Part shown: piece after piece, positions 48,771-59,383 of the stretch | How positions within the stretch are numbered: the first letter of the stretch is position 1 | How the letters are laid out: each line of letters begins with the position of its first letter | From: Pseudomonas kuykendallii | GTDB lineage: Bacteria > Pseudomonadota > Gammaproteobacteria > Pseudomonadales > Pseudomonadaceae | Direction: 5' to 3' | Length of the DNA stretch: 64,000 nucleotides | Assembly (NCBI RefSeq): GCF_900106975.1 | Contig: NZ_FNNU01000002.1 | Coordinates: 496,001 to 560,000 of the forward strand | The notes under the pieces: generated by a model | Database searches by the model: none | Told to the model about the DNA's origin: nothing | What the model saw: the letters and a program-made list of their open reading frames with translations, nothing else | Position numbers and translations under genes: made by a program

Positions 48771-51191
48771 ATGCCCCAGCCCTTCGCTGCCGTGCTGCGT
48801 CTCGCGCCCGATGCGCTAACCCGTCCGTTCGCTCCCGATCAGTTCAACTTCACCACCACCGATGACCTGGAGCCGTTCCGCGGCGTGCTCGGGCAGGAAC
48901 GTGCCGTCGAAGCACTGCAGTTCGGCGTCGCCATGCCGCGTGCCGGCTACAACGTGTTCGTCATGGGCGAACCCGGCACCGGTCGCTTTTCCTTCGTCCA
49001 GCGCTACCTGAAGGCCGAGGCCAAGCGCCTGGAAACGCCGGCCGATTGGGTGTACGTCAACCATTTCGACGAACCGCGCGAGCCGCGCGTGCTGCAGCTG
49101 CCGCCAGGCAGTGCGGACGCCTTCATCGGCGACCTCGACCACTTGATCGACAACCTGCTGGCGACCTTTCCCGCGGTCTTCGAGCACCCCGCCTACCAGC
49201 AGAAGAAGAGCGCCATCGACCGCGCCTTCAACCAGCGCTACGACCGCGCCCTGGACGTCATCGAGCGGCTGTCGCTGGAGAAGGACATCGCCCTCTACCG
49301 CGACAACACCAACATCGCCTTCACCCCGATGAAGGATGGCAAGGCACTGGACGAGGCCGAGTTCGCCCAGTTGCCGGAAGCCGAGCGCGAGCGCTATCAC
49401 CAGGACATCTCCGAGCTGGAGGAGCGCCTCAACGAGGAGCTCGCCAGCCTGCCGCAGTGGAAGCGCGAGTCGAGCAACCAGCTGCGCCAGCTCAATGAGG
49501 AAACCATCACCCTGGCGCTGCAGCCGGTGCTTGCGCCGCTGTCGGAGAAGTACGCCGAGAACGCCGGTGTCTGCGCCTATCTGCAGGCGATGCAGGTCGA
49601 TCTGCTGAAGACCGTGGTCGATCAACTGATCGACGACAACCGTACCGACGCGCAGCGCCGCCAGGGCCTGGAAGACCAGTACAGCCCCAGCCTGGTGGTG
49701 GCGCACCACGCCAACGGCGGCGCCCCGGTGGTGTTCGAGCCGCATCCGACCTACGACAACCTGTTCGGCCGCATCGAGTACGGCACCGATCAGGGCGCGC
49801 TCTACACCAGCTACCGCCAGTTGCGCCCGGGCGCGCTGCACCGCGCCAACGGCGGCTTCCTGGTGCTGGAAGCGGAAAAGATGCTCAGCGAGCCCTTCGT
49901 CTGGGAGGCGCTCAAGCGCGCCATGCATTCGCGCCAGCTGAAGATGGAATCGCCTCTGGCCGAGCTTGGCCGGCTGGCCACGGTGACCCTGGCGCCGCAG
50001 GTGATCCCGCTGCAGCTCAAGGTGATCATCATCGGTTCGCGCCAGCTCTACTACACGCTGCAGGACGTCGATCCGGACTTCCAGGAGATGTTCCGCGTGC
50101 TGGTCGACTTCGACGAGGACATCATGCTCGCCGACGAGAGCCTCGAGCAGTTCGCCCAGTTGCTCAAGACGCGCACCTCGGAAGAAGGTCTCGCGCCGCT
50201 GACCGCTGCCGCCGTCGCGCGCCTGGCGACCTACAGCGCGCGCCTCGCCGAGCACCAGGGTCGGCTCTCGGCGAAGATCGGCGACCTGTTCCAGCTGGTC
50301 AGCGAGGCCGACTTCATCCGTCAACTGGCCGGTGAGGCGACCACCGACGCCGGCCACATCGAGCGCGCGCTGCGCGCCAAGGCGACGCGCACCGGGCGGG
50401 TCTCGGCGCGGATTCTCGACGACATGCTCGCCGGGATCATCCTCATCGATACCGAAGGCGCGGCCATCGGCAAGTGCAACGGGCTCACGGTGCTGGAGGT
50501 CGGCGATTCGGCATTCGGCGTGCCGGCGCGGATCTCCGCCACGGTCTACCCGGGCGGCAGCGGCATCGTCGACATCGAGCGCGAGGTCAACCTCGGCCAG
50601 CCGATCCACTCCAAGGGCGTGATGATCCTCACCGGCTACCTGGGCAGCCGCTACGCCCAGGAATTTCCCCTGGAAATCTCCGCCAGCATCGCCCTGGAAC
50701 AGTCCTACGGCTATGTTGACGGCGACAGCGCTTCGCTCGGCGAGGTCTGCACGCTGATATCCGCGCTCTCGAGGACTCCGCTCAAGCAGTGCTTCGCCAT
50801 CACCGGGTCGATCAACCAGTTCGGCGAGGTGCAGGCGGTCGGCGGGGTCAACGAGAAGATCGAGGGCTTCTTCCGCCTCTGCGAAGCGCGCGGGCTGACC
50901 GGCGAGCAGGGCGCGATCATTCCCTACGCCAACATCGCCACCCTGATGCTCGACGAGCGCGTGCTGCAGGCCGTGCGCTCCGGCCAGTTCAACGTCTACG
51001 CGGTGCGCCACGTGGACGAGGCGCTGAGCCTGCTGCTCGGCGAGCCGGCCGGCTCGCCGGACGAGCAAGGGCGCTTCCCGACCGGCAGCGTCAATGCGCG
51101 CGTAGTCCAGCGGCTGCGGGAAATCGCCGAGATGGGCATGGAAGACGACAGCAAGGACGCCGCGGAGAAGGACAAACCGACGCAAGGCTGA
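48771..51191 (+). CDS. Lon-like ATP-dependent protease (AAA_32/Lon proteolytic domain)
   Basis: An 806-residue protease. The N-terminal ATPase has a P-loop-like GEPGTGRFSF in which the usual Lys is Arg, as I recall being common in this subfamily. A long helical insertion follows (residues about 130-300). The C-terminal Lon protease domain has the Ser nucleophile in GDSASLGEVC and the Lys in GGVNEKIEGFF. It resembles PAO1 PA4576 and E. coli LonH/YcbZ rather than classic Lon, which has a different N-domain. AAGGA precedes the ATG. Divergent from DUF3015. Confidence 0.9.
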   Translation: MPQPFAAVLRLAPDALTRPFAPDQFNFTTTDDLEPFRGVLGQERAVEALQFGVAMPRAGYNVFVMGEPGTGRFSFVQRYLKAEAKRLETPADWVYVNHFDEPREPRVLQLPPGSADAFIGDLDHLIDNLLATFPAVFEHPAYQQKKSAIDRAFNQRYDRALDVIERLSLEKDIALYRDNTNIAFTPMKDGKALDEAEFAQLPEAERERYHQDISELEERLNEELASLPQWKRESSNQLRQLNEETITLALQPVLAPLSEKYAENAGVCAYLQAMQVDLLKTVVDQLIDDNRTDAQRRQGLEDQYSPSLVVAHHANGGAPVVFEPHPTYDNLFGRIEYGTDQGALYTSYRQLRPGALHRANGGFLVLEAEKMLSEPFVWEALKRAMHSRQLKMESPLAELGRLATVTLAPQVIPLQLKVIIIGSRQLYYTLQDVDPDFQEMFRVLVDFDEDIMLADESLEQFAQLLKTRTSEEGLAPLTAAAVARLATYSARLAEHQGRLSAKIGDLFQLVSEADFIRQLAGEATTDAGHIERALRAKATRTGRVSARILDDMLAGIILIDTEGAAIGKCNGLTVLEVGDSAFGVPARISATVYPGGSGIVDIEREVNLGQPIHSKGVMILTGYLGSRYAQEFPLEISASIALEQSYGYVDGDSASLGEVCTLISALSRTPLKQCFAITGSINQFGEVQAVGGVNEKIEGFFRLCEARGLTGEQGAIIPYANIATLMLDERVLQAVRSGQFNVYAVRHVDEALSLLLGEPAGSPDEQGRFPTGSVNARVVQRLREIAEMGMEDDSKDAAEKDKPTQG

Positions 51192-51246
51192 TCGACGTTC
51201 GGCTGTCTTGGGAATGCTCGGCGCAATTGCTGGTCACAGGATGAAG

Positions 51247-51270
51247 CGGCGACGGAGCTGTCCGTCGCCG
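51247..51270 (+). terminator. Hairpin after the Lon-like protease gene
   Basis: CGGCGACGG and CCGTCGCCG pair over a 6-base loop, 56 bases past the stop. No U-tract follows. Confidence 0.45.
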
Positions 51271-51372
51271 TGCCGTCAGGGCCGCGCGGATAATCCGGCG
51301 GGCCGCTTCTGCGCCATGTGTTCACCGCTCGCGGTGTGTGGCAGAACCAAGGACCCAGCGAGGAACGCCGCC

Positions 51373-51714
51373 ATGTCGCGCACCCTCTGCCTCACCCGGG
51401 AATGCCTGGGGATGACGACCCGCATCGAATGCGTGATCCGTCCCCTCAACGGCGACAACGGGCTTTGGACGCTTCTTTGCGCCGCCGGCGTGTCCGGCGC
51501 ACAACCTTCCGCCATCAAGGTACAGGGGCCGTTCCACGGTCCCTTCGTCGCCGAGGGCGTGCTCGATGCCATTGCCGAATGCCTGGCCGTGCAGGGCTAC
51601 GCCGTCTGCGAGGAACCGCAGATCTGGCGCCTGCACATGCAGGGCGAGCTGCGCAAGTTGACCCGGCCGCGCCAGTCTCAGGCGGGTAGCTACGCGCTCC
51701 AGCCGGAAAGCTGA
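51373..51714 (+). CDS. Conserved hypothetical protein (113 aa)
   Basis: A soluble 113-residue protein, MSRTLCLTRECLGMTTRIEC..., with four or five Cys and no signal or membrane segment. I do not recognise a domain. The position between the Lon-like protease and the YqhA-like gene matches a PAO1 hypothetical (PA4575 area). GAGGAA lies upstream of the ATG; longer in-frame starts exist back to 51208 but lack such a site. Confidence 0.7.
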   Translation: MSRTLCLTRECLGMTTRIECVIRPLNGDNGLWTLLCAAGVSGAQPSAIKVQGPFHGPFVAEGVLDAIAECLAVQGYAVCEEPQIWRLHMQGELRKLTRPRQSQAGSYALQPES

Positions 51715-51815
51715 TCTTTTCCCGAGCTCTTTCGAGCGAAGCCGTTTCCGCTCCGCCGATTTCGTTCGTCCCGATAACCGCTCCCGGCGAGAAGCGAGGC
51801 GGCGCTCCGCACGCC

Positions 51816-51843
51816 TTGCCGCTGGCGCTTCGCTGGGTATACT
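51816..51843 (+). promoter_or_regulatory. Candidate sigma-70 promoter of the YqhA-like gene
   Basis: TTGCCG (51816-51821) and TATACT (51838-51843) are separated by 16 bases, about 30 bases upstream of the ATG at 51874. Confidence 0.62.
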
Positions 51844-51873
51844 CGCGGCATTTTTCGCGGAGCTGAGAACACC

Positions 51874-52362
51874 ATGGAACGCTTTTTCGAGAATGCCATG
51901 TACGCCACGCGCTGGCTGTTGGCGCCCATCTATTTCGGCCTGTCGTTCGCCCTGCTGGCGCTGTGCCTGAAGTTCTTCCAGGAGGTCTATCACATCCTCC
52001 CGAACGTCTTCGAGAAGGCCGAATCCGATCTGATCCTGGTGCTGCTCTCACTGATCGATATGGCGCTGGTCGGCGGCCTGATCGTGATGGTGATGATCTC
52101 CGGCTACGAGAACTTCGTCTCGCAACTCGACATCGACGAGGGCAAGGAAAAGCTCGACTGGCTGGGCAAGATGGATTCCAGCTCGCTGAAGATGAAGGTG
52201 GCGGCATCGATCGTGGCGATTTCCTCGATCCACCTGCTGCGGGTGTTCATGGACGCGCAGAAGATCGAAAACGATAAGCTGCTCTGGTACGTGGTGATCC
52301 ACATGACCTTCGTCCTGTCTGCGTTCGCCATGGGTTACCTGGACCGACTGACCAAACACTGA
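51874..52362 (+). CDS. UPF0114/YqhA-family inner-membrane protein
   Basis: A 162-residue protein with the family N-terminus [20 protein letters not shown] and about four membrane helices (near residues 15-35, 52-74, 108-122, 135-155). The soluble loop [22 protein letters not shown] is the UPF0114 signature. Function unknown. Syntenic with PAO1 PA4574. GGAG precedes the ATG. Confidence 0.92.
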   Translation: MERFFENAMYATRWLLAPIYFGLSFALLALCLKFFQEVYHILPNVFEKAESDLILVLLSLIDMALVGGLIVMVMISGYENFVSQLDIDEGKEKLDWLGKMDSSSLKMKVAASIVAISSIHLLRVFMDAQKIENDKLLWYVVIHMTFVLSAFAMGYLDRLTKH

Positions 52363-52407
52363 TTTCTCCGGTCTCATGGCTATCGTCCCACCTGCCAGGA
52401 GACCGCG

Positions 52408-52716
52408 ATGACCCTCGCCCAACTGCAGCAACTGGCCTTGGCCGGTGACATCCATGAGCTGAACCTGCTCTCGCTCGAGGGCGGTTTCTACGTCCTGCAG
52501 GCACTCACCGCCGACGGCAATGCGCGTCTCGAGGACGATCAGGGGCGCGTGTCGCACCTGCGCTCGCTGGACCACGCTCGCTTCGTGCTGCGCGAGGTGC
52601 CCGAGCTGCCGCTGTACCTGGTGCAGTTCTCCGCCTACGACGAAATGGTCGGCATGGCTCCGCGGAGCGAGTCGCCGCTCAAGGTGAAGGTCAGCGCTCG
52701 CGCCCTCGACGGCTGA
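52408..52716 (+). CDS. DUF6482-type small conserved protein
   Basis: A 102-residue soluble protein (MTLAQLQQLALAGDIHELNL...) with no signal or membrane segment, seen in Pseudomonas next to fklB. Function unknown. AGGAG precedes the ATG. It lies 45 bases after the YqhA-like gene. Confidence 0.78.
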   Translation: MTLAQLQQLALAGDIHELNLLSLEGGFYVLQALTADGNARLEDDQGRVSHLRSLDHARFVLREVPELPLYLVQFSAYDEMVGMAPRSESPLKVKVSARALDG

Positions 52717-52767
52717 GCGCGCGTGGCGGGTGTGGTAGTCTGCGGGCCTTTTTTACGGAGACAGCAG

Positions 52768-53385
52768 ATGAGCACAGTTGACCTGAACAGCGACGAAACC
52801 CGCGTCAGTTACGGCATCGGCCGCCAGCTCGGCGACCAGCTGCGTGACAACCCGCCGCCCGGCGTGAGCATCGACGCCGTGCTCGCCGGTCTGACCGACG
52901 CCTTCGCCGGCCAGCCGAGCCGAGTCGACCAGGCCGCCATGGCTGCCAGCTTCAAGGTGATTCGCGAGCGCATGCAGGCCGAGGCCCAGGCGAAGGCCGA
53001 CGCCGCCGCTGGCGAGGGTCGTACCTATCTTGTGGAGAACGCCAAGCGCGAAGGCGTGATTACGCTGCCTTCCGGGCTGCAGTACGAAGTGCTGACAGCG
53101 GGCGACGGCGCCAAGCCGACGCGTGAAGACAGCGTTCGCACCCACTACCACGGCACCCTGATCGACGGCAGCGTGTTCGACAGCTCCTACGCCCGTGGCG
53201 AGCCGGCCGAGTTTCCGGTGGGTGGCGTGATCGCCGGCTGGACCGAGGCGCTGCAACTGATGGGCACCGGCAGCAAATGGCGTCTGCACGTGCCGAGCGA
53301 GCTGGCCTACGGCGGGCAGGCGGCGGGCAGCATTCCGCCGCACAGTGTGCTGGTGTTCGACGTCGAGCTGCTCGACATCCTCTGA
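52768..53385 (+). CDS. fklB: FKBP-type peptidyl-prolyl isomerase FklB
   Basis: A 205-residue FKBP. The N-terminal dimerisation domain (residues 1-90; RVSYGIGRQLGDQL) is followed by the isomerase domain with VRTHYHGTLIDGSVFDSSY, AGWTEALQLMGTGSKW and LAYGGQAAGSIPPHS. E. coli FklB has the same size and layout. No signal peptide, so it is cytoplasmic. Syntenic with PAO1 PA4572; the cytochrome c gene I recall next to it in PAO1 is absent here. GGAGAC precedes the ATG. Confidence 0.94.
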   Translation: MSTVDLNSDETRVSYGIGRQLGDQLRDNPPPGVSIDAVLAGLTDAFAGQPSRVDQAAMAASFKVIRERMQAEAQAKADAAAGEGRTYLVENAKREGVITLPSGLQYEVLTAGDGAKPTREDSVRTHYHGTLIDGSVFDSSYARGEPAEFPVGGVIAGWTEALQLMGTGSKWRLHVPSELAYGGQAAGSIPPHSVLVFDVELLDIL

Positions 53386-53397
53386 GTCGAATCCGCC

Positions 53398-53421
53398 GAT
53401 GACCGTCCGCCGACGGTCATC
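53398..53421. terminator. Hairpin between convergent fklB and the Fur-box gene
   Basis: GATGACCGT and ACGGTCATC pair over a 6-base loop in the 38-base gap between the two stop codons; no U-tract on either side. Confidence 0.5.
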
Positions 53422-53423
53422 GC

Positions 53424-53732
53424 TCAGGCAGGCAGGCGGCTGAGCAGAGCACCTTCGGATTCCCGGCATTGGCGCTTGCCGCAGCTGGCGCAGTTCAGTT
53501 CGCTATTGGGGCGCAAGGCCCGCGCGTAGCAGAACAGGAACAGGTTTCGCACCAGCTCCTTGACGATCATGGGTTCGCAGGAATTCAGGCCGGCCAGGTC
53601 GAGGTCGCCCTGATCCCGCAGCTCGTCGAGCGCTTCCTCTTCCAGTACCGCACAGACTTCCCCGGTTTCCCGATGCAGGATGCGCAGGTAGGGGTGCGGA
53701 CGTTCCAGCCAGGCATCGATCAGATAGGTCAT
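53424..53732 (-). CDS. Iron-regulated conserved protein (PA4570-like), unknown function
   Basis: A 102-residue soluble protein, MTYLIDAWLERPHPYLRI..., with a C-terminal Cys cluster (NCASCGKRQC) that could bind iron or zinc. It corresponds in position to PAO1 PA4570, a gene reported to rise strongly in iron starvation. A good Fur box lies 27 bases upstream, so Fur repression is expected here too. CCGGTG... and ATCTCCGG around the start give a modest ribosome site (GGAGAT). Function unknown. Confidence 0.85.
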   Translation of the reverse strand: MTYLIDAWLERPHPYLRILHRETGEVCAVLEEEALDELRDQGDLDLAGLNSCEPMIVKELVRNLFLFCYARALRPNSELNCASCGKRQCRESEGALLSRLPA

Positions 53733-53758
53733 GGGGTCATCTCCGGTGAGTGGTTAGA

Positions 53759-53777
53759 GATGAGAATAATTCTTATT
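53759..53777 (-). promoter_or_regulatory. Fur box
   Basis: The site reads GATGAGAATAATTCTTATT on the plus strand and matches the Fur 19-mer consensus at 13 of 19 positions, with the GAGAATNATTCTC-like core typical of Pseudomonas Fur sites. It sits 27-45 bases upstream of the PA4570-like start. Confidence 0.75.
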
Positions 53778-53875
53778 ACAGGAATAGCAAGCGTCTATTT
53801 CACAATCCGCCATTCATGCGCATCAAACCCTTTGCAGGCGCGCGCTCGCGGGCGCGGTGTGATGAGCGGTTGGAT

Positions 53876-54844
53876 TCAGTGCGTGCGGGCGACGGCGAAG
53901 CGGGTCAGTTCGACCAGTGCATCGCGATAGACGCTGGCGGGCAGCGCTTCCAGGCAGGCGATGGCGCGATCCGCGTGTTCGCGGGCGAGGCGGGCGGTGT
54001 AGTCGAGGGCGCCGGAGGCCTCGACGGCCTCGCGGATGCTGTCGAGGTCTTCGATGCCGCCTTTCTGGATCGCATGGCGCACCAGGGCGGCCTGCTCGGC
54101 GGTACCTTCGCGCAGGGTGTAGATCAGTGGCAGTGTCGGCTTGCCTTCGGCGAGGTCGTCGCCGACGTTCTTGCCGAGGGTTTCGGCGTCGCCCTTGTAG
54201 TCGAGCAGGTCGTCGACCAGCTGGAAGGCGATTCCCAGATGATCGCCAAACGTCTGCAGGGCTTCGCTCTGCTCGGGGCTCGCTTCGGCCAGGGCGGCGG
54301 CGCTGTGGGTCGAGGCCTCGAAGAGCATCGCGGTCTTGCCGCGGATGACTTCCATGTAGGTCTCTTCGGTGGTGCTCGCGTCGCGAATCTTCGAGAGCTG
54401 CAGCACTTCGCCTTCGGCGATCACGCGGGTCGCCTGGGAGATGATGCGCATGACCTGCATCGAGCCCAGCTCCACCATCATTTCGAAGGAGCGTGCATAA
54501 AGAAAGTCGCCGACCAGCACGCTGGGCGCGTTGCCCCACATGGCGTTGGCGGTCGAGCGGCCGCGGCGCATGCCGGACATGTCGACGACGTCATCGTGCA
54601 GCAGGGTCGAGGTGTGCAGGAATTCGATGGTGGCTGCCAGCAGGCGCAGCGAGTCGCCTTCCAGGCCGAGGGCCTTGCCGGAGAGCAGCACCAGCAGGGG
54701 GCGCATGCGTTTGCCGCCCGCGGAGATGATGTAGTCGCCGATCTTTTCCACCAGGGGGACGCGGGAGCTGAGCTGTTTACGGATGATTCCGTCGACAGCG
54801 GTAAAATCGTCCGCCACCACGTTATAGAAGGCCTGGGGTTGCAT
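53876..54844 (-). CDS. ispB: Octaprenyl diphosphate synthase
   Basis: A 322-residue trans-prenyltransferase that builds the ubiquinone side chain. The two Asp-rich motifs are DDVVD (residues 84-88) and DDLLD (residues 211-215), and the GGKRMRPL motif is near residue 43. Divergent from rplU with back-to-back promoters, exactly as in PAO1 (PA4569/PA4568) and E. coli. Side-chain length (eight or nine units) cannot be read directly. Confidence 0.95.
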   Translation of the reverse strand: MQPQAFYNVVADDFTAVDGIIRKQLSSRVPLVEKIGDYIISAGGKRMRPLLVLLSGKALGLEGDSLRLLAATIEFLHTSTLLHDDVVDMSGMRRGRSTANAMWGNAPSVLVGDFLYARSFEMMVELGSMQVMRIISQATRVIAEGEVLQLSKIRDASTTEETYMEVIRGKTAMLFEASTHSAAALAEASPEQSEALQTFGDHLGIAFQLVDDLLDYKGDAETLGKNVGDDLAEGKPTLPLIYTLREGTAEQAALVRHAIQKGGIEDLDSIREAVEASGALDYTARLAREHADRAIACLEALPASVYRDALVELTRFAVARTH

Positions 54845-54875
54845 TGGCGAGTCGTACTCCTATGGATTGCGCGGC

Positions 54876-54904
54876 ATGCTAGGGGCCGGGTCCGGCACTG
54901 TCAA
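54876..54904 (-). promoter_or_regulatory. ispB promoter
   Basis: On the minus strand a perfect TTGACA (54899-54904) and TAGCAT (54876-54881) are separated by 17 bases, giving a leader of about 25 bases to the ispB ATG. Confidence 0.8.
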
Positions 54905-54922
54905 GGCGAGGCCGGACGGTGC

Positions 54923-54951
54923 TTGCGCGTACAACCTGGCTTGCGTACAAT
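54923..54951 (+). promoter_or_regulatory. rplU-rpmA promoter
   Basis: TTGCGC (54923-54928) and TACAAT (54946-54951) are 17 bases apart. The implied 5' leader to rplU is about 130 bases, long enough for autoregulation, though no known L21 leader structure was recognised. Confidence 0.7.
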
Positions 54952-55085
54952 CGCGCACCCCGAACTTCCCTGGGCATTTCCCTGCCTTACGCAATTGCCT
55001 GGTGTCTATCCGGCCCCAGGCAGCCATGCCAGCCGCCAACTCTTCCTACAAAGCGCTGGGTGAGCAGGATCAACGGAGATATTCC

Positions 55086-55397
55086 ATGTACGCTGTAATC
55101 GTTACCGGTGGCAAGCAATACAAAGTCGCCGAAGGTGAATTCCTCAAGGTCGAGAAGCTGGAGATCGCCACTGGCGAATCCGTGACTTTCGATCGCGTTC
55201 TGCTGGTCGGCAATGGTGACGACGTCACCATCGGTGCGCCGGTAGTCGACGGTGCCAAGGTCGTCGCTGAAGTGGTCTCTCAAGGCCGTCACGATAAGAT
55301 CCGCATCATCAAGTTCCGTCGTCGTAAGCACCACATGAAACGTCAGGGCCACCGTCAGTGGTTCACCGAAATCAAGATCACTGGCATTCAGGCCTGA
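55086..55397 (+). CDS. rplU: 50S ribosomal protein L21
   Basis: A 103-residue ribosomal protein with the family start [14 protein letters not shown] and the Lys-rich [20 protein letters not shown] tract that contacts 23S rRNA. GGAGAT precedes the ATG. It forms an operon with rpmA, 23 bases downstream. Confidence 0.98.
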   Translation: MYAVIVTGGKQYKVAEGEFLKVEKLEIATGESVTFDRVLLVGNGDDVTIGAPVVDGAKVVAEVVSQGRHDKIRIIKFRRRKHHMKRQGHRQWFTEIKITGIQA

Positions 55398-55420
55398 TCC
55401 CTTTTAGGAGGCTATGACTC

Positions 55421-56996
<1,576 letters not shown>

Positions 56997-57058
56997 GGTT
57001 TCTCGGGAGCGGGATGGCCGGTCCTTTCCGCTGTGTGCATCTGGACTGGGATGGAATC

Positions 57059-58189
57059 ATGCGGGACAAGGTGACCGGCGCGCAGCGCTGGGTGGTGAAG
57101 ATCGGCAGCGCGCTGCTGACCGCCGACGGGCGTGGACTGGATCGCGCGGCCATGGCGGTGTGGGTCGAGCAGATGGTTGCGCTGCGGGCGGCGGGCGTGG
57201 AGCTGGTGCTGGTGTCGTCCGGCGCGGTGGCGGCGGGCATGAGTCGTCTCGGCTGGACGGCTCGTCCCAAGGCCATGAACGAGCTGCAGGCGGCGGCCGC
57301 GGTCGGGCAGATGAGCCTGATCCGCGCCTGGGAATCGAGCTTCGCCGAGCACGAGCGGCAGACCGCGCAGATCCTGCTGACGCATGACGATCTGTCCGAC
57401 CGCAAGCGTTACCTGAACGCGCGCAGTACCCTGCGCACTCTGGTCGACGTCGACGTGATCCCGGTGATCAACGAGAACGACACGGTGGTCACCGACGAAA
57501 TCCGTTTTGGCGACAACGACACGCTGGCGGCGCTGGTCGCCAACCTGGTCGAGGCCGATCTGCTGGTGATCCTCACCGACCGCGACGGCATGTTCGATGC
57601 CGATCCCCGTCTGAACCCCGGTGCCGTACTGATTTCCGAAGCCCGTGCCGACGATCCGGCGCTGGATGCCGTCGCGGGCGGCACCGGCGGCGCCTTGGGG
57701 CGTGGCGGCATGCAGACCAAGCTGCGCGCGGCGCGTCTGGCGGCGCGTTCGGGTGCCTACACCGTCATCGTCGGTGGGCGCATCGAGCAGGTTCTGGCGC
57801 GCCTCAAGGCGGGGGAGCTGCTCGGTACGCTGCTGGCGCCCGAGCGTGATCCGCTGGCGGCGCGCAAGCAGTGGCTGGCCGGCCAGCTGCAGACCCGTGG
57901 CACGCTGGTGCTGGACGCCGGTGCGGTCAAGGCGCTGCGCCAGGATCACAAGAGCCTGCTTTCGGTGGGCGTGAAGGCGATCCAGGGCAGCTTTCGCCGG
58001 GGCGAGATGGTGGTCTGCGTCGATCTCGAGGGGCGCGAAGTGGCTCGTGGCCTGGTCAACTACAGTGCGATCGAGGCGCAGAAGATACTCGGTCGCTCGT
58101 CCGACGCCATCGAGTCGCTGCTCGGTTACGTGAATGAGCCCGAACTGGTGCATCGCGACAATCTGATTCTGCTGAGGAGTGCCGAATGA
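57059..58189 (+). CDS. proB: Glutamate 5-kinase
   Basis: A 376-residue enzyme for the first step of proline synthesis. The kinase domain starts [10 protein letters not shown] and holds [23 protein letters not shown] and [15 protein letters not shown]; the C-terminal PUA domain runs from about residue 280. The ATG at 57059 is chosen over a GTG/ATG at 57014 because the extra 15 residues are atypical. Its stop overlaps the creA-like start (ATGA). Confidence 0.95.
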   Translation: MRDKVTGAQRWVVKIGSALLTADGRGLDRAAMAVWVEQMVALRAAGVELVLVSSGAVAAGMSRLGWTARPKAMNELQAAAAVGQMSLIRAWESSFAEHERQTAQILLTHDDLSDRKRYLNARSTLRTLVDVDVIPVINENDTVVTDEIRFGDNDTLAALVANLVEADLLVILTDRDGMFDADPRLNPGAVLISEARADDPALDAVAGGTGGALGRGGMQTKLRAARLAARSGAYTVIVGGRIEQVLARLKAGELLGTLLAPERDPLAARKQWLAGQLQTRGTLVLDAGAVKALRQDHKSLLSVGVKAIQGSFRRGEMVVCVDLEGREVARGLVNYSAIEAQKILGRSSDAIESLLGYVNEPELVHRDNLILLRSAE

Positions 58190-58635
58190 AGTGCCTGTGG
58201 CTTGCTGTGTTCTTGGCAGTTCCCGCCCTGGCGGCGGCCGAGCAGATCGGCGAAGTCGCTACCGTCTTCAAGTGGGTCGGCCCCAACGACAAGATCGTCG
58301 TTGAGGCCTTCGACGATCCGAAGGTAGAGGGCGTGACCTGCTACCTGTCGCGGGCCAAGACCGGCGGTGTGAAAGGTGGGCTGGGCCTGGCCGAAGACCG
58401 TGCGGAGGCCTCCATTGCCTGTCGTCAGGTCGGCGCCATCCGCTTCAAGGGCGAGCTCAAGGATGGCGAGGAGGTGTTCAAGGAGCGCACCTCGCTGGTG
58501 TTCAAGAGCATGCAGGTGGTGCGTTTCTTCGACGAGAGGCGCAACACGCTGGTCTATCTGGTTTACAGCGACCGCATCATCGAGGGCAGTCCGCAGAATG
58601 CGGTGACCGCCATTCCGATTCTTCCCTGGAAGTGA
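58186..58635 (+). CDS. creA: CreA-family periplasmic protein
   Basis: A 149-residue protein with a signal peptide ([18 protein letters not shown]) and the CreA core [20 protein letters not shown] followed by [19 protein letters not shown]. Function is unknown in spite of the gene name. It overlaps proB by four bases, so the pair is co-translated; this matches PAO1 PA4565-PA4564. Confidence 0.9.
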   Translation: MKCLWLAVFLAVPALAAAEQIGEVATVFKWVGPNDKIVVEAFDDPKVEGVTCYLSRAKTGGVKGGLGLAEDRAEASIACRQVGAIRFKGELKDGEEVFKERTSLVFKSMQVVRFFDERRNTLVYLVYSDRIIEGSPQNAVTAIPILPWK

Positions 58636-58774
58636 GTCGATTAGTCTTGGCGTGAGCTCGTTGGGTGCGAGCTGCCCGCGTCGCGATCCATCCCGGGATG
58701 CCTCGAGCGACAGGGCGCTCGTTCAGGTGCAGCGCCTGTCTTCGCTCTGCTCGCAAGGGCTATGTGCACGGGCA

Positions 58775-58806
58775 TAAAAAAACCGGCCAGTGGCCGGTTT
58801 TTTCAA
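58775..58806. terminator. Bidirectional intrinsic terminator between creA and rpsT
   Basis: AACCGGCCA and TGGCCGGTT form the stem with A and T runs on both sides, serving the two converging genes. Confidence 0.92.
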
Positions 58807-58817
58807 GAACATCACGC

Positions 58818-59096
58818 TCAGGCTGCAGCGGCTTCGCCGAGTGCCTTGATGTGAGCGTTCAGACGGCTCTTGTGACGAGCTGCCTTGTTCTTGTGGATGA
58901 TGCCTTTGTCGGCCATGCGGTCGATTACCGGTACAGCCAAGGTGTAGGCAGCCTGGGATTTTTCCAGGTCTTTGGCGTCGAGCGCCTTGACTACGTTCTT
59001 GATGTAGGTGCGAACCATGGAGCGCAGGCTGGCATTGTGGCTGCGACGCTTCTCAGCCTGTTTTGCGCGTTTTTTGGCGGAAGGGCTGTTGGCCAC
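58818..59096 (-). CDS. rpsT: 30S ribosomal protein S20 (GTG start)
   Basis: A 92-residue protein with the family start [20 protein letters not shown]. The start codon is GTG, preceded by GAGGAG; no in-frame ATG fits. E. coli rpsT also uses a non-ATG start (UUG) as part of its autoregulation, so the weak start may be functional here too. Confidence 0.97.
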   Translation of the reverse strand: MANSPSAKKRAKQAEKRRSHNASLRSMVRTYIKNVVKALDAKDLEKSQAAYTLAVPVIDRMADKGIIHKNKAARHKSRLNAHIKALGEAAAA

Positions 59097-59145
59097 CGTC
59101 GAACTCCTCGAAACTTTGGGGGGATGCAAACAAATAAGGCCGCGA

Positions 59146-59174
59146 ATCTTGCCGCCGCCGGGGGCGCTTGTCAA
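59146..59174 (-). promoter_or_regulatory. rpsT promoter
   Basis: On the minus strand a perfect TTGACA (59169-59174) is followed after 17 bases by CAAGAT (59146-59151). The leader would be about 45 bases. Confidence 0.65.
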
Positions 59175-59383
59175 GCCTGTTGGATGCCTGCCTCGACTTG
59201 GGCGACGAGCGTCGCCTGTCGGCCGAGCCTTTATCTGGAGATCGGCGCACTGGCGATGCGTACGCACGCTAACGGGTGCTTTATTTCCAGGCCAGCCCTA
59301 AACTCGGCGGCTTCTTTCGGCGCGGCGTCGCGAGTCTCGCGCGCTGCGCAGCGCGGGTCGAACTGCATGGCTATCCATACCCT

